In this document: positions 41,409 through 49,946 of the stretch, in pieces
Numbering within the stretch: the first letter of the stretch is position 1
How the letters are laid out: every line of letters begins with the position of its first letter
Origin: Pseudomonas sp. SL4(2022)
Lineage (GTDB): Bacteria > Pseudomonadota > Gammaproteobacteria > Pseudomonadales > Pseudomonadaceae
Direction of reading: 5' to 3'
DNA: 64,000 nt
NCBI RefSeq assembly: GCF_026625725.1
Contig: NZ_CP113060.1
Coordinates: 3,974,001 to 4,038,000 of the forward strand
The notes under the pieces: model-generated
The model's database searches: none
Told to the model about the DNA's origin: nothing
Seen by the model: only the letters and a program-made list of their open reading frames with translations
Translations under genes and position numbers: made by a program

Positions 41409-42524
41409 CTACTTAGCCACGGGATAGAGCAGCTCTTCCTTATAACCGGCCCACACGCGCACGACATCGGGGAAAGCATCGTCCAGCGCTACATCGCCGC
41501 TGTCCACCAGCAGCGGCCGGCCTTCCAGCGTGCCGAGCTTGCGCTTGGTGGCGACCACACGCAGATGCTCAAGGCCGATGGCGCGCAGTACCCGCGGGCT
41601 GATCTGCTGATTACCGCGCCCGATGATATGACCCTGACCACCAATGGCAGTGACCAGCAGACGCGCTGGATGGCCATCAATCAGTTCGAACAGCTGCGCC
41701 TCGGTGACATCACTGGCCAGCAGCTGACCATTCTCGATCACATCGACGCCGAGCAAGGTGGTCTCGATACCGAGACTCTGTGCCAAGCCATGCAGGGTTG
41801 ATCCAGGGCCGAACACGTAGCGCACATCCTGCTCCCAGCTGTCATTGAGCCAGTCGGCCAGATCGCCCAACACCAACTCTTCCGACTCAACGCCGCCCTG
41901 TTTGACCTGCTGCACGTAGCCGCCCTCTTGCGGCACCGTCAGTTCGCCGTACCAGCGCGCCGTCACACGCCCCTCACGCAGGGCGCTTTCATCGATATCG
42001 CGCACTTCACCGCAGCTCAGGCGCACCAGGCCACCCTCGATCAGCCGCGCGGTCAACTCTCCGGCTGCGCGCGGACTGATGGCATACACCCCGGACTGGA
42101 TCTTAACCCCAGCCGGAATGCCCAATACCGGCTGGCCTTCGCGCACGGCCGCGCAGATATCCCGCGCGGTTCCATCGCCACCGGCAAACAAAATCAGCGC
42201 CACACCAGCCCCCTGCAGCAGCTCAACCGCTTGCCGGGTATCGGCGGCGCAGCTCGGCCCGTCATCCAGCGCACCGACCACGCGGTGGGCAAAACCCATC
42301 TCACTCAGCAGGTCAGCACCCATCGCGCCAGGAAAAGTGACGAACTCCAGGCGTTCACGTAGCGGCCGCAGTACCTCAAGAGCCGTTTGCGTCCGCTGCG
42401 CCGCGTTGGCCACAACCCCCAAAGCCAAGGCCTGCTCGGCCATGCCATCACTGCCCTTGAAACCCGCAGGGCCGCCCAGGCCGGCCAATGGGTTAATGAT
42501 CAAGCCAATATGGAAAAGCCCCAT
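41409..42524 (-). CDS. ATP-NAD kinase family protein
   Basis: A 371-residue protein distantly related to NAD kinase, with the diacylglycerol-kinase-like fold. MGLFHIGLIINPLAGLGGPA is followed by ALILFAGGDGTARDICAAV, the GGDGT phosphate-binding motif, and by GVKIQSGVYAISPRAAGEL. NAD kinases are about 290 residues, so this longer form belongs to a separate ATP-NAD kinase branch with unknown phosphate acceptor. GAGGGTGTT precedes ATG 42524. The gene diverges from the small gene at 42677. Confidence 0.85.
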   Translation of the reverse strand: MGLFHIGLIINPLAGLGGPAGFKGSDGMAEQALALGVVANAAQRTQTALEVLRPLRERLEFVTFPGAMGADLLSEMGFAHRVVGALDDGPSCAADTRQAVELLQGAGVALILFAGGDGTARDICAAVREGQPVLGIPAGVKIQSGVYAISPRAAGELTARLIEGGLVRLSCGEVRDIDESALREGRVTARWYGELTVPQEGGYVQQVKQGGVESEELVLGDLADWLNDSWEQDVRYVFGPGSTLHGLAQSLGIETTLLGVDVIENGQLLASDVTEAQLFELIDGHPARLLVTAIGGQGHIIGRGNQQISPRVLRAIGLEHLRVVATKRKLGTLEGRPLLVDSGDVALDDAFPDVVRVWAGYKEELLYPVAK

Positions 42525-42676
42525 AACACCCTCTGATTCAATACCTGCCGGCCCTGGCACAGTGCCTGCAATGGCTATCTTGCCCTGTGTCTTGCGGCGG
42601 TTTTCTGCCGTCGCAGTTGTCATAGCGCCTTCATCTAACACTCATAAAATCGCGCTAACCGATGAGGAGACAAGCC

Positions 42677-42838
42677 ATGCACAGCCAACAACAGAATTCG
42701 CAAAAAAACACGAAAATGCCGATTGGTGGCTTTGTCATCGACGCCCAGGGCCGTGAAATTCCGATCACCGAAGAGATGATCCAACAGGCCTGCAACGCGC
42801 TGGAAAAAGCCCAGCAGCAAGCCACTAAGCGTAAGTAA
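42677..42838 (+). CDS. 53-aa conserved small protein (PA1571-like)
   Basis: A very short gene reading MHSQQQNSQKNTKMPIGGFV, then IDAQGREIPITEEMIQQACN and LEKAQQQATKRK. GAGGAGA at 42663-42669 supports the start, and the sequence has a conserved-looking core rather than random composition. It recalls P. aeruginosa PA1571, a small conserved protein of unknown function (from memory, not checked). It has no signal peptide. It is divergent from the NAD kinase-like gene, followed by an inverted repeat and pdxB. Confidence 0.7.
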   Translation: MHSQQQNSQKNTKMPIGGFVIDAQGREIPITEEMIQQACNALEKAQQQATKRK

Positions 42839-42850
42839 GCTCGTCACTTT

Positions 42851-42924
42851 GTAGGGTGGGTGACGTCTTTTCATCCACCATTAAGACCGCCAACGGTGGG
42901 TGGGTGCAGTACCCTCCACCCTAC
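42851..42924. repeat. Inverted repeat overlapping the pdxB stop
   Basis: GTAGGGTGG (42851-42859) is perfectly repeated in inverted form as CCACCCTAC (42916-42924), with internal GGTGGGTG and CATCCACC copies. Units of this GTAGGGTGG type occur widely in Pseudomonas intergenic DNA. The right arm includes the pdxB stop codon (42921-42923). Confidence 0.65.
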
Positions 42925-44069
42925 TCCTTCAGCTTCGCACCCAACGCCTGCACCAGGCTTACCAACGCCGGCGCATCACCCTTTACGCAAACCTTGAGCC
43001 CGTCGATTTCCCGGCGCATCGGGTAGTGCTTGCGCAGCCCGTCAAACGCCACCCGCCGCGTTGCCGCATCGCCGCCCTGCAGACTCCGGCGAAAGTCCGC
43101 ATCATCGCGGCGCGGGTCATACACCGCACGGCAGACACTGGCCAAGGCCCAGGCCGGATCGGCGCTGGCATCGATAGTCAGATCACTCAGCCACGGCGCG
43201 GGCATCAGCTGCGCCAGTTCGGTACTCGACTCAACACCCAGGTGCCGACACAGGGCCTGATAGATCTGCGCCGTACCGCGCAGCTTGCCGTCGAGGCTGT
43301 AGCCGGCAATATGCGGCGTGGCAATGCGGCACAACGCGGCCAGTTCGACATCGGCCTGTGGCTCGCCTTCCCAGACATCCAGCACCACCTGCAGATCGCT
43401 GCGCTGCGTCAACAACTGGCGCAATGCCTTGTTATCCACCACCGCGCCACGGCTGGCGTTGATCAGCCAGCTACCGGATTTAAGTGAGTCCAGGCGAGCG
43501 GCATCGAACAGATGATGGGTGGGGTGCTCGCCTAGACGTTCCAACGGTGTATGCAGGCTGATCACATCACATTCATCCAGCACCTGCTGCAAGCTGACGA
43601 AATCACCGCCCTCCACCGCCTGACGTGGCGGATCGCAGACCAGCACATGCCAACCCAGGCCGCGCAGCACCTTGAGCAGACGACTGCCGACCTGCCCCGC
43701 GCCGACTACGCCATAGGTACGCGTTGCCAGATCAACGCCCTGCTGCTCGGCCAATACCAGCAGGCTGCCCAGCACATAATCGACCACGCCACGGGCATTA
43801 CAGCCCGGCGCGCTAGCCCAGGCGATATCAACCTGCTGGAGGTAATCGAGATCAAGGTGGTCGGTGCCGATGGTGCAGGTGCCGACAAACCTTACTGGCG
43901 AGCCTTCGAGCAGCGCACGGTTAACCTGTGTCACCGAGCGCACCAGCAACAGGTCAGCATCGGCGACAGCTGCCGCATCGATGCTGCGGCCGGGCAGGCA
44001 ACGAATTTCACCAAAACCGGCAAAGAATTCGTCAAGCAGGGGGATATTTTCGTCGGCAACGATGCGCAT
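42921..44069 (-). CDS. pdxB: Erythronate-4-phosphate dehydrogenase
   Basis: PdxB oxidises 4-phosphoerythronate in the DXP-dependent pyridoxal phosphate pathway. The 382 residues have MRIVADENIPLLDEFFAGFG, the Rossmann motif GVVGAGQVGSRLLKVL (about 118), NASRGAVVDNKAL, the late catalytic histidine in TPHIAGYSLDGKLRG, and the C-terminal DUF3410 domain. The product, pyridoxal phosphate, is the cofactor of AlaC and CysK in this window. The stop lies within an inverted repeat. Confidence 0.95.
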   Translation of the reverse strand: MRIVADENIPLLDEFFAGFGEIRCLPGRSIDAAAVADADLLLVRSVTQVNRALLEGSPVRFVGTCTIGTDHLDLDYLQQVDIAWASAPGCNARGVVDYVLGSLLVLAEQQGVDLATRTYGVVGAGQVGSRLLKVLRGLGWHVLVCDPPRQAVEGGDFVSLQQVLDECDVISLHTPLERLGEHPTHHLFDAARLDSLKSGSWLINASRGAVVDNKALRQLLTQRSDLQVVLDVWEGEPQADVELAALCRIATPHIAGYSLDGKLRGTAQIYQALCRHLGVESSTELAQLMPAPWLSDLTIDASADPAWALASVCRAVYDPRRDDADFRRSLQGGDAATRRVAFDGLRKHYPMRREIDGLKVCVKGDAPALVSLVQALGAKLKE

Positions 44070-44246
44070 AGGGGTCTGTTCCCGTGCTCCAAAAATCAGG
44101 CCGGCATTCTAACCTGCCAGCACGGCTTGGCTACGCTGAGTCATGTAATGCGTTCATCGCACTGAAACATCACGCGACAAGGTTTCCTGACCAAGCCGTC
44201 AAGGCGTAGACTGCACGGTTTCCTGATATAAGCCGGATACACTTCA

Positions 44247-45626
44247 ATGCTTGCCCAAACCCGCTTGCAGCGCGTCAGCACCGAGTTCTACAGCCTGCTG
44301 AAGCTCGCAACGCCGATCATCATTGCCCAATTGGCCAACACCGCCATGGGCTTCGTCGATACCGTGATGGCCGGCCGGGTCAGCCCGCAGGACCTGGCCG
44401 CCGTGGCACTGGGCAACTCAATCTGGGTGCCGGTGTTTCTGCTGATGACCGGCATTCTGCTGGCCACCACGCCCAAGGTCGCACAGCGCTTCGGTGCAGG
44501 CGCGCAAAACGAAATTGGCCCTCTGGTGCGGCAGGCACTGTGGCTGGCGCTGGCGGTGGGTATCGCGGCGGCGGTGATTCTGTGGAACGCAGAAATCATT
44601 CTCAGCCTGATGAACGTCGACCCGGCACTGATCGAGCCCGCCATGGGCTACCTGCGTGCTGTGGCCTGCGGTTTTCCAGCCGTAGCCCTGTACCACGTGC
44701 TGCGCTGCTTCAGTGATGGCCTCGGGCATACCCGGCCGAGCATGGTCATCGGCCTGAGTGGCCTGGCGCTGAACATCCCGCTCAATTACATCTTTATCTA
44801 TGGCAAGTTCGGGTTACCGGCCATGGGCGGCGTCGGCTGCGGCTGGGCCACTGGCCTGGTAATGGGTTTTATGTTCCTGAGCATGCTCTGGTGGGTGAAG
44901 TGGGCGCCGTTCTATCAGCCGAGCAAAATCTTCAGCCACTTCGAATGGCCACAGTGGCCGGTGCTCAAGCGCCTGCTCTCGGTCGGTTTGCCGATTGGCA
45001 TTGCGGTGTTTGCCGAGTCGAGTATCTTCGCGGTGATCGCGCTATTGATAGGCGGCCTGGGCGCCACCGTGGTGGCCGGGCACCAGATCGCCCTGAACTT
45101 CAGCTCCATGGTGTTTATGATCCCCTACTCCCTGGGCATGGCCGCTACCGTGCGCGTCGGCCAGGCGCTGGGCCGTGGCGAGCCGCGTGAGGCGCGTTTT
45201 GCGGCTGGGGTGAGCATGGCGGCGGCGCTAGGTTACGCCTGCCTGTCGGCCAGCCTGATGCTGCTATTGCGCGAACAGATTGCGCAGATCTACACCCCAG
45301 ACCGCGCAGTAATTGCGGTGGCCACCACGCTGCTGGTGTATTCGGCGCTCTTCCAGTTCTCCGACGCCATTCAGGTGACGGCTGCCGGCGCACTGCGCGG
45401 CTATCAGGACACCCGCGTCACCATGATCCTGACCCTGTTCGCCTATTGGGGCATCGGCTTACCGGTGGGTTATGTGCTCGGCCTGACCGACTGGTTCGGC
45501 GAACCCAGCGGCCCCAGCGGGCTCTGGCAGGGTCTGGTGGTTGGCCTGACCTGCGCTGGCGGCATGCTCGCTGTACGCCTGGCCGGCAGCGCGCGCAAAC
45601 GCATCCGAGCCGCTAAGATGGCCTGA
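44247..45626 (+). CDS. MATE-family multidrug efflux pump
   Basis: A 459-residue inner-membrane antiporter with about twelve membrane segments, of the NorM type like PmpM of P. aeruginosa. Typical stretches are LLKLATPIIIAQLANTAMGF, DTVMAGRVSPQDLAAVALGN, LRCFSDGLGHTRPSM and ATVVAGHQIALNFSSMVFMI. Proteins of this class export cationic drugs using sodium or protons. Its stop overlaps the next start (TGATG), so the unknown gene at 45626 is translated with it. Confidence 0.93.
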   Translation: MLAQTRLQRVSTEFYSLLKLATPIIIAQLANTAMGFVDTVMAGRVSPQDLAAVALGNSIWVPVFLLMTGILLATTPKVAQRFGAGAQNEIGPLVRQALWLALAVGIAAAVILWNAEIILSLMNVDPALIEPAMGYLRAVACGFPAVALYHVLRCFSDGLGHTRPSMVIGLSGLALNIPLNYIFIYGKFGLPAMGGVGCGWATGLVMGFMFLSMLWWVKWAPFYQPSKIFSHFEWPQWPVLKRLLSVGLPIGIAVFAESSIFAVIALLIGGLGATVVAGHQIALNFSSMVFMIPYSLGMAATVRVGQALGRGEPREARFAAGVSMAAALGYACLSASLMLLLREQIAQIYTPDRAVIAVATTLLVYSALFQFSDAIQVTAAGALRGYQDTRVTMILTLFAYWGIGLPVGYVLGLTDWFGEPSGPSGLWQGLVVGLTCAGGMLAVRLAGSARKRIRAAKMA

Positions 45627-46286
45627 TGAACGCCCGCTCGCTGCACTGTGCCTGCACGCCTACCGATGATGGCCTGGCGCTGCAGGCAGATTACCTGCAG
45701 CGATTAAGCAATGCTCTGGACGTGAAACCGGCTAGGTCTTTCGACGCCAGCGAACTGACCCGCTATCGCCTACCCGCTCGGCGCGAACGACTGCTAGAAA
45801 TTGCCGAGCTGCGCATCAGCCTGCTGGACCTGCTGGTCGACGCGCGTCGCTGCCCTGCAACAGCAGATAAGCCCGCGCAACAACAGCCTCGGTAAACAGC
45901 TCACGCCCAGCAGCCAACTGGCCTGTAAAGGCGATCTGCTGCGCACTCTGGATGCCCTGGCGCAGCTGGCAGGCATCGGTAGCACACTGCCAGCCGCGTT
46001 ACCGCCGAGTGCCGAGCAGCTGGATCCGCTGTGCTTCGCCCTGCATGCCAGCGACCAGGGCGGCCAACTGATCAGCAGCCTGCGCAGCCTCAGCGGCGTT
46101 GCGCAGATACCCCCAGCGACGCGGGAATACCTGCAGCAATTGAGCGGTGACGAGGCGTCGTTATGGGCGGACTTTCAACAGGCCACCGCACGGCATGTGC
46201 GCAGTTGGCAGGACGTGCTGAACAGCTGCGGCCTGGCGCCCGGTCAATCGGGATGGACGGGCCAAGCTGCCAGCGTCGACCAGTAG
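45626..46286 (+). pseudogene. Unknown protein, apparent frameshift near 45842-45846
   Basis: Starting at the ATG that overlaps the MATE stop, the frame reads MNARSLHCACTPTDDGLALQ and, via ELTRYRLPARRERLLEIAEL, ends LLDLLVDA. It should then continue RVAALQQQISPRNNSLGKQL in the next frame, to a stop at 46286 (total about 220 residues). The join lies at GCGCG, where one surplus base appears. The downstream frame is open only from 45798, which supports a single protein split by an indel. The family is not recognised; the helical, leucine-rich character suggests a coiled domain. It may be an intact gene with a sequencing error or a true pseudogene. Confidence 0.55.
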
Positions 46287-46699
46287 GCTTCGGACAACAA
46301 TTCACGCCCCGCCAGCAGGTGGGCCAGGTAATCAGCGCTGGGCAACAGCCCTTCTTCACGAAAGACCGGGTTGGCGATATACACCCAGGCCGGCTGCACG
46401 CCGTGGGCCGCGACAATCGGCAGGCATTCGCGGCTGTAATAGATCGGCGTACCTTCGAAGTGATCCAGCTTGGCGATCTCACCAGCGTCGGCCAGGCGAT
46501 ACAGCACACCTTCCACCCGCCCCTGGCGCTGATGACGGATATTGGCGTAGGCCCGCCCCGGCGCCCGATCCGCCGCCCGCTTGTTAAAGCACAGGCTGTA
46601 ACCGGGAAGATGACCCGGCAGTGCCTCCAGCACCGTCATGCCACGGGCCTGCATGCGTGCCAGGTTCATATTCGAGCCGTAGGCGAAGTACCAGTTCAT
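46244..46699 (-). CDS. Gamma-glutamylcyclotransferase-like (AIG2/GGCT) protein
   Basis: A 151-residue protein of the GGCT fold. MNWYFAYGSNMNLARMQARG has the YGSNM substrate loop, and the catalytic-type acidic residue is expected in the segment GEIAKLDHFEGTPIYY. Family members cleave gamma-glutamyl groups, though many bacterial ones have other or unknown activities. Its ATG overlaps the tusA stop by one base. Its 3' end overlaps the frameshifted unknown gene on the other strand by 43 bp. Confidence 0.85.
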   Translation of the reverse strand: MNWYFAYGSNMNLARMQARGMTVLEALPGHLPGYSLCFNKRAADRAPGRAYANIRHQRQGRVEGVLYRLADAGEIAKLDHFEGTPIYYSRECLPIVAAHGVQPAWVYIANPVFREEGLLPSADYLAHLLAGRELLSEAYWSTLAAWPVHPD

Positions 46700-46950
46700 T
46701 AGTCGAGCTTCTTGCGGATCAGGTATAGGTAGGTCGCGCCCTCTTCGGCCTGCTCCACCAATTCATGGCCAAGAAACACGCAGAACTTTGGAATATCGCG
46801 ACGGGTCGAAGGGTCGGTGGCAATCACCTTGAGCAGGCCGCCGGCCTGCAGGTCGCGCACCTTATTGTGCAGCATCATCACCGGCTCGGGGCAATTGAGC
46901 CCGCTGGCGTCGAGGGTGGCATCGGGAATGGCGGTGGTTTGCAAAGACAT
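46699..46950 (-). CDS. tusA: Sulfur carrier protein TusA
   Basis: TusA relays sulfur from IscS to the TusBCD/MnmA system for 2-thiouridine in tRNA, and to molybdenum cofactor synthesis. The 83 residues contain the conserved motif ASGLNCPEPVMMLHNKV, with the sulfur-carrying cysteine, and TDPSTRRDIPKFCVFLGHEL. The start MSLQTTAIPD at 46950 fits the family; upstream in-frame sequence has no ribosome site. The gene is coupled to the GGCT-like gene. Confidence 0.93.
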   Translation of the reverse strand: MSLQTTAIPDATLDASGLNCPEPVMMLHNKVRDLQAGGLLKVIATDPSTRRDIPKFCVFLGHELVEQAEEGATYLYLIRKKLD

Positions 46951-47137
46951 CGGCAGGCTCCAGTAGCAGGCCGCTATTCTCGCGCAAAGCTGACCCAAAG
47001 GTCATCTAGCGCCTGATGGAAAACGCCTGTGTAGCGAGATTGGCTCGACAACAGGTCAACACAACCTTGGATGGGCAGGCAGCCACGCCCTGATCAGGCA
47101 GGCTGCGCAGCGTCCACCATTCCAATAAGAGCCATCT

Positions 47138-48679
47138 ATGCGCCCTGCCTTGCTACTCGCCGCGTTGCTGCTCAGCGGCTGCGCCGCCCGTGATCAACTG
47201 CCGGACTTCAGCGCCAGCGCGCAGCAGGACCTGCCTGCCACCTATTTCGATGCAGTGATCCATGGTCGCGATGGCACGCGGCTATCGGCCACGGTATTCC
47301 AGCCAGCGCTGAAGGCCGGCGAGCAGGCCCCGGTGATCGTGCACACCCACGGCTGGGGCGGTTGGCGCGTCACTCGACCGAACGGCTTCTACGGCACACA
47401 GATGATGTCTGGTCGCGCCGCGTTGAAGGCCTGGCAGGCCGGTTATTGGGTAATCAGCTACGACCAACGCGGCTGGGGCGGCAGCGAGGGCGATATCGAG
47501 ATGATGGACCCCGACTATGAAGTGCAGGATGCCCTGGCCGTGATCGACTGGGCCGCCGCCAACCTGCCACGCCTGAACATGGACGCGCCGAATGACCCGA
47601 AGGTCGGCATGCTCGGCGAAAGCTACGGCGGTGCGGTGCAGCTGCTTGCGTCAGCTACGGACCCGCGCATCGACGCGATTGTGCCGATTGCTACCTGGTA
47701 CGACCTGAGCGAAGCCCTGGCCCCGGACAGCCACCTGAAAATCGGCTGGACAAGCGTGCTGCTCAGCTTGGGCCTGTCCACCGGCTATGACCTGGGCAAG
47801 TTCGTCCAAGCACCCTACCTGAAAAGCGCTGATGGCCGTATGCGCGAACCGGTGCGCGACGAACTCAAAGCCCACAGCTTGACCAGCTACTGCGCACGAG
47901 GCCAGCGTCCGCAGGCTGATGCCCTGCTGATCCAGGGCATGCGTGACACTCTGTTCCCACTCAACCAGGGGCTGGCGATTCGTGATTGCCTGCAACAGGG
48001 TGAGCGTGATGTGCGTCTGCTCGGCATGCAGGGTGGGCATATTTTGCCGCCGCCGATGCAGCGCTGGAGCGGCCTGCCGCCGTTCAACAACGAAGCGGTG
48101 CTGAACTGCGACGGTCGGGCAATCAACCTCTACCAGAGCATCATCAGCTGGTACGAAGACAAGCTGCGCGGGCGCAAGGGCGTGGCGGCGAGCATTCCCG
48201 ACTTCTGCGTCAGCCTCGATCTGGATCAGGGCGTGACCCTGCAGCAACTACCGACGAATCAACGTATCGCGCTGCCGACCACGGCGATTCGGCCGTTTAG
48301 CAGCGGGCTGCTGCAAGCGTCGCGGTTTATCCCGCTGCAACAGGTGCAGACGAGCAGCGCCCTGGTGGGCGTGCCACGCGTGCATCTGGAAAACGCCGAG
48401 GGACTGCCGACGCTGTTTGCCGCCCTGGTGGTCAAGCGCGCCGATGGCAGCAGTGAGGTACTCAGTGAGCAGGTCACCCCGCTCAACGGGCAAGTCAGCA
48501 CGGAACTGGCTGCCGTCAGCGCACAGCTGCAACCGGGCGATACTCTGGGACTGCGTATCAGCGGCTTTAGTGGCCAATACCTGTTCAACGGTTCCTGGCA
48601 GCTCTCCAGCAGCACGCTGCAAGGCAGCGTCGAGTGGCCGCAGCTGCTGCCGCTACAGCCGCAACTGGCCAGACATTGA
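47138..48679 (+). CDS. Lipoprotein CocE/X-Pro-type alpha/beta hydrolase
   Basis: A 513-residue exported hydrolase. MRPALLLAALLLSGCAARDQ is a lipoprotein signal with lipobox LSGC. The hydrolase core includes PVIVHTHGWGGW, ISYDQRGWGGSEGDIE, the nucleophile elbow MLGESYGGAVQL, and the triad partners QGMRDTLFPLNQ (Asp) and GGHILPPP (His). A beta-rich C-terminal domain (about 380-510) resembles that of CocE/PepX enzymes. Such enzymes cleave acyl or dipeptidyl groups; the substrate here is unknown. It converges on rlmM with only 4 bp between stops. Confidence 0.85.
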   Translation: MRPALLLAALLLSGCAARDQLPDFSASAQQDLPATYFDAVIHGRDGTRLSATVFQPALKAGEQAPVIVHTHGWGGWRVTRPNGFYGTQMMSGRAALKAWQAGYWVISYDQRGWGGSEGDIEMMDPDYEVQDALAVIDWAAANLPRLNMDAPNDPKVGMLGESYGGAVQLLASATDPRIDAIVPIATWYDLSEALAPDSHLKIGWTSVLLSLGLSTGYDLGKFVQAPYLKSADGRMREPVRDELKAHSLTSYCARGQRPQADALLIQGMRDTLFPLNQGLAIRDCLQQGERDVRLLGMQGGHILPPPMQRWSGLPPFNNEAVLNCDGRAINLYQSIISWYEDKLRGRKGVAASIPDFCVSLDLDQGVTLQQLPTNQRIALPTTAIRPFSSGLLQASRFIPLQQVQTSSALVGVPRVHLENAEGLPTLFAALVVKRADGSSEVLSEQVTPLNGQVSTELAAVSAQLQPGDTLGLRISGFSGQYLFNGSWQLSSSTLQGSVEWPQLLPLQPQLARH

Positions 48680-48683
48680 GGCG

Positions 48684-49739
48684 TTATTTACCTAAGCGGC
48701 GCAGGTGACAGGTGACTTCTTCACGGTCGTGATAGAGCTGCTTGCAGGCTATCGACACCTTGATCTTGCGCTCGGAAAAGCCGTCTTGCAGGCGCTGCAG
48801 CAGGCGACGCACTTCGGCGTAGCGCTGTTTCATCGGCAGCTTTAGGTTCACCACCGCCTCCCGGCAATGGCCGTCGCCAATCCAGGTTTCCACCATCGCC
48901 GCCGTCCGCGCCGGTTTTTCGACGATATCGCAGACCATCCAGTCCACCGGCTGCTTGGGCGTCCAGGTGAAGCCATCGACCATCAGGTGATTGACCAGAC
49001 CGGTGTCCATCAGGCTTTCGGCCATCGGCCCGTTATCGATGGCGGTGACCAGCATGCCGCGTTTGACCAGCTGATAAGTCCAGCCGCCCGGCGCAGCACC
49101 GAGGTCAACCCCGGTCATCTCATCGGACAGGCGCTCATCCCACTGCTCGCGGGGGATAAAGGTATGCCAGGCCTCTTCCAGCTTGAGGGTCGAGCGGCTC
49201 GGCGCTTCGCGGGGGAACTTCAGTCGAGGAATACCCATAGGCCACAGCGCCGAGTTATTCGCCTCGGCCATGCCAACAAACACCTCACGACCACTTTTAA
49301 AGGTTAGCAACAGGCGTGGCTTGTGTGCATCGTCGACCAGCTTGCCGGCTTTGCTGAGGGCATTGCGCAGCGGCGCCTCGAACTTCTTGCAGAAATTCGA
49401 CAGTTCTTTGCCGTCGTTGGTGTCCAGCACTTCCAGCCAGAGGCTGCCAAACACCGGTGAGTCGGCCAGGTGAGCCAGCAGCACACTGATACGGTCCAGT
49501 TCAGGCAGGCCGATAAATGTGCCGCGTGACCATTGCCGGGGAAAGATCAGCTGAGTGAAGCGCACCCCACGCATCAGGCGCTCGGCCCCCTCGGCCTCGG
49601 TGCAGATAAATTCTGCGCAGGCCATGTTCGGCTTGGCTTTGGCATACCCGGCCACATTTAGCAACGCTGCCTGTTCGGCAATCTCAGCGCAGACTTCGTT
49701 TTCGAATCCGGGGCGGCAGTGCAACAGCAACGTGTTCAT
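48684..49739 (-). CDS. rlmM: 23S rRNA 2'-O-ribose C2498 methyltransferase
   Basis: RlmM methylates the 2'-OH of C2498 in 23S rRNA with SAM. The 351 residues have an N-terminal THUMP-like part (MNTLLLHCRPGFENEVCAEI) and a C-terminal Rossmann domain with the SAM motif GVDLGAAPGGWTYQLVKRGM, the catalytic aspartate region WMVCDIVEKP and VVNLKLPMKQRY with its lysine. The length is in the family range. It converges with the lipoprotein hydrolase gene. Confidence 0.96.
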   Translation of the reverse strand: MNTLLLHCRPGFENEVCAEIAEQAALLNVAGYAKAKPNMACAEFICTEAEGAERLMRGVRFTQLIFPRQWSRGTFIGLPELDRISVLLAHLADSPVFGSLWLEVLDTNDGKELSNFCKKFEAPLRNALSKAGKLVDDAHKPRLLLTFKSGREVFVGMAEANNSALWPMGIPRLKFPREAPSRSTLKLEEAWHTFIPREQWDERLSDEMTGVDLGAAPGGWTYQLVKRGMLVTAIDNGPMAESLMDTGLVNHLMVDGFTWTPKQPVDWMVCDIVEKPARTAAMVETWIGDGHCREAVVNLKLPMKQRYAEVRRLLQRLQDGFSERKIKVSIACKQLYHDREEVTCHLRRLGK

Positions 49740-49946
49740 CAGTCTCTCCTCAAGGCGCGCATCATAGCCGACTCACCGCTGTATGCTTAAAGTCAACGTG
49801 ACTATTCCTGCGCAGATAGCAAGAATGCGCGCCCAAAGCCTCAAGCCTGAGCCCTGGAGCATTTCCAGCCCAGATGCGGTTCCGCAGCTAAACTTCCGGC
49901 GGCTGCGGCCGAAGTACCGATAACGACAAAAGGAATAGAACTCACC

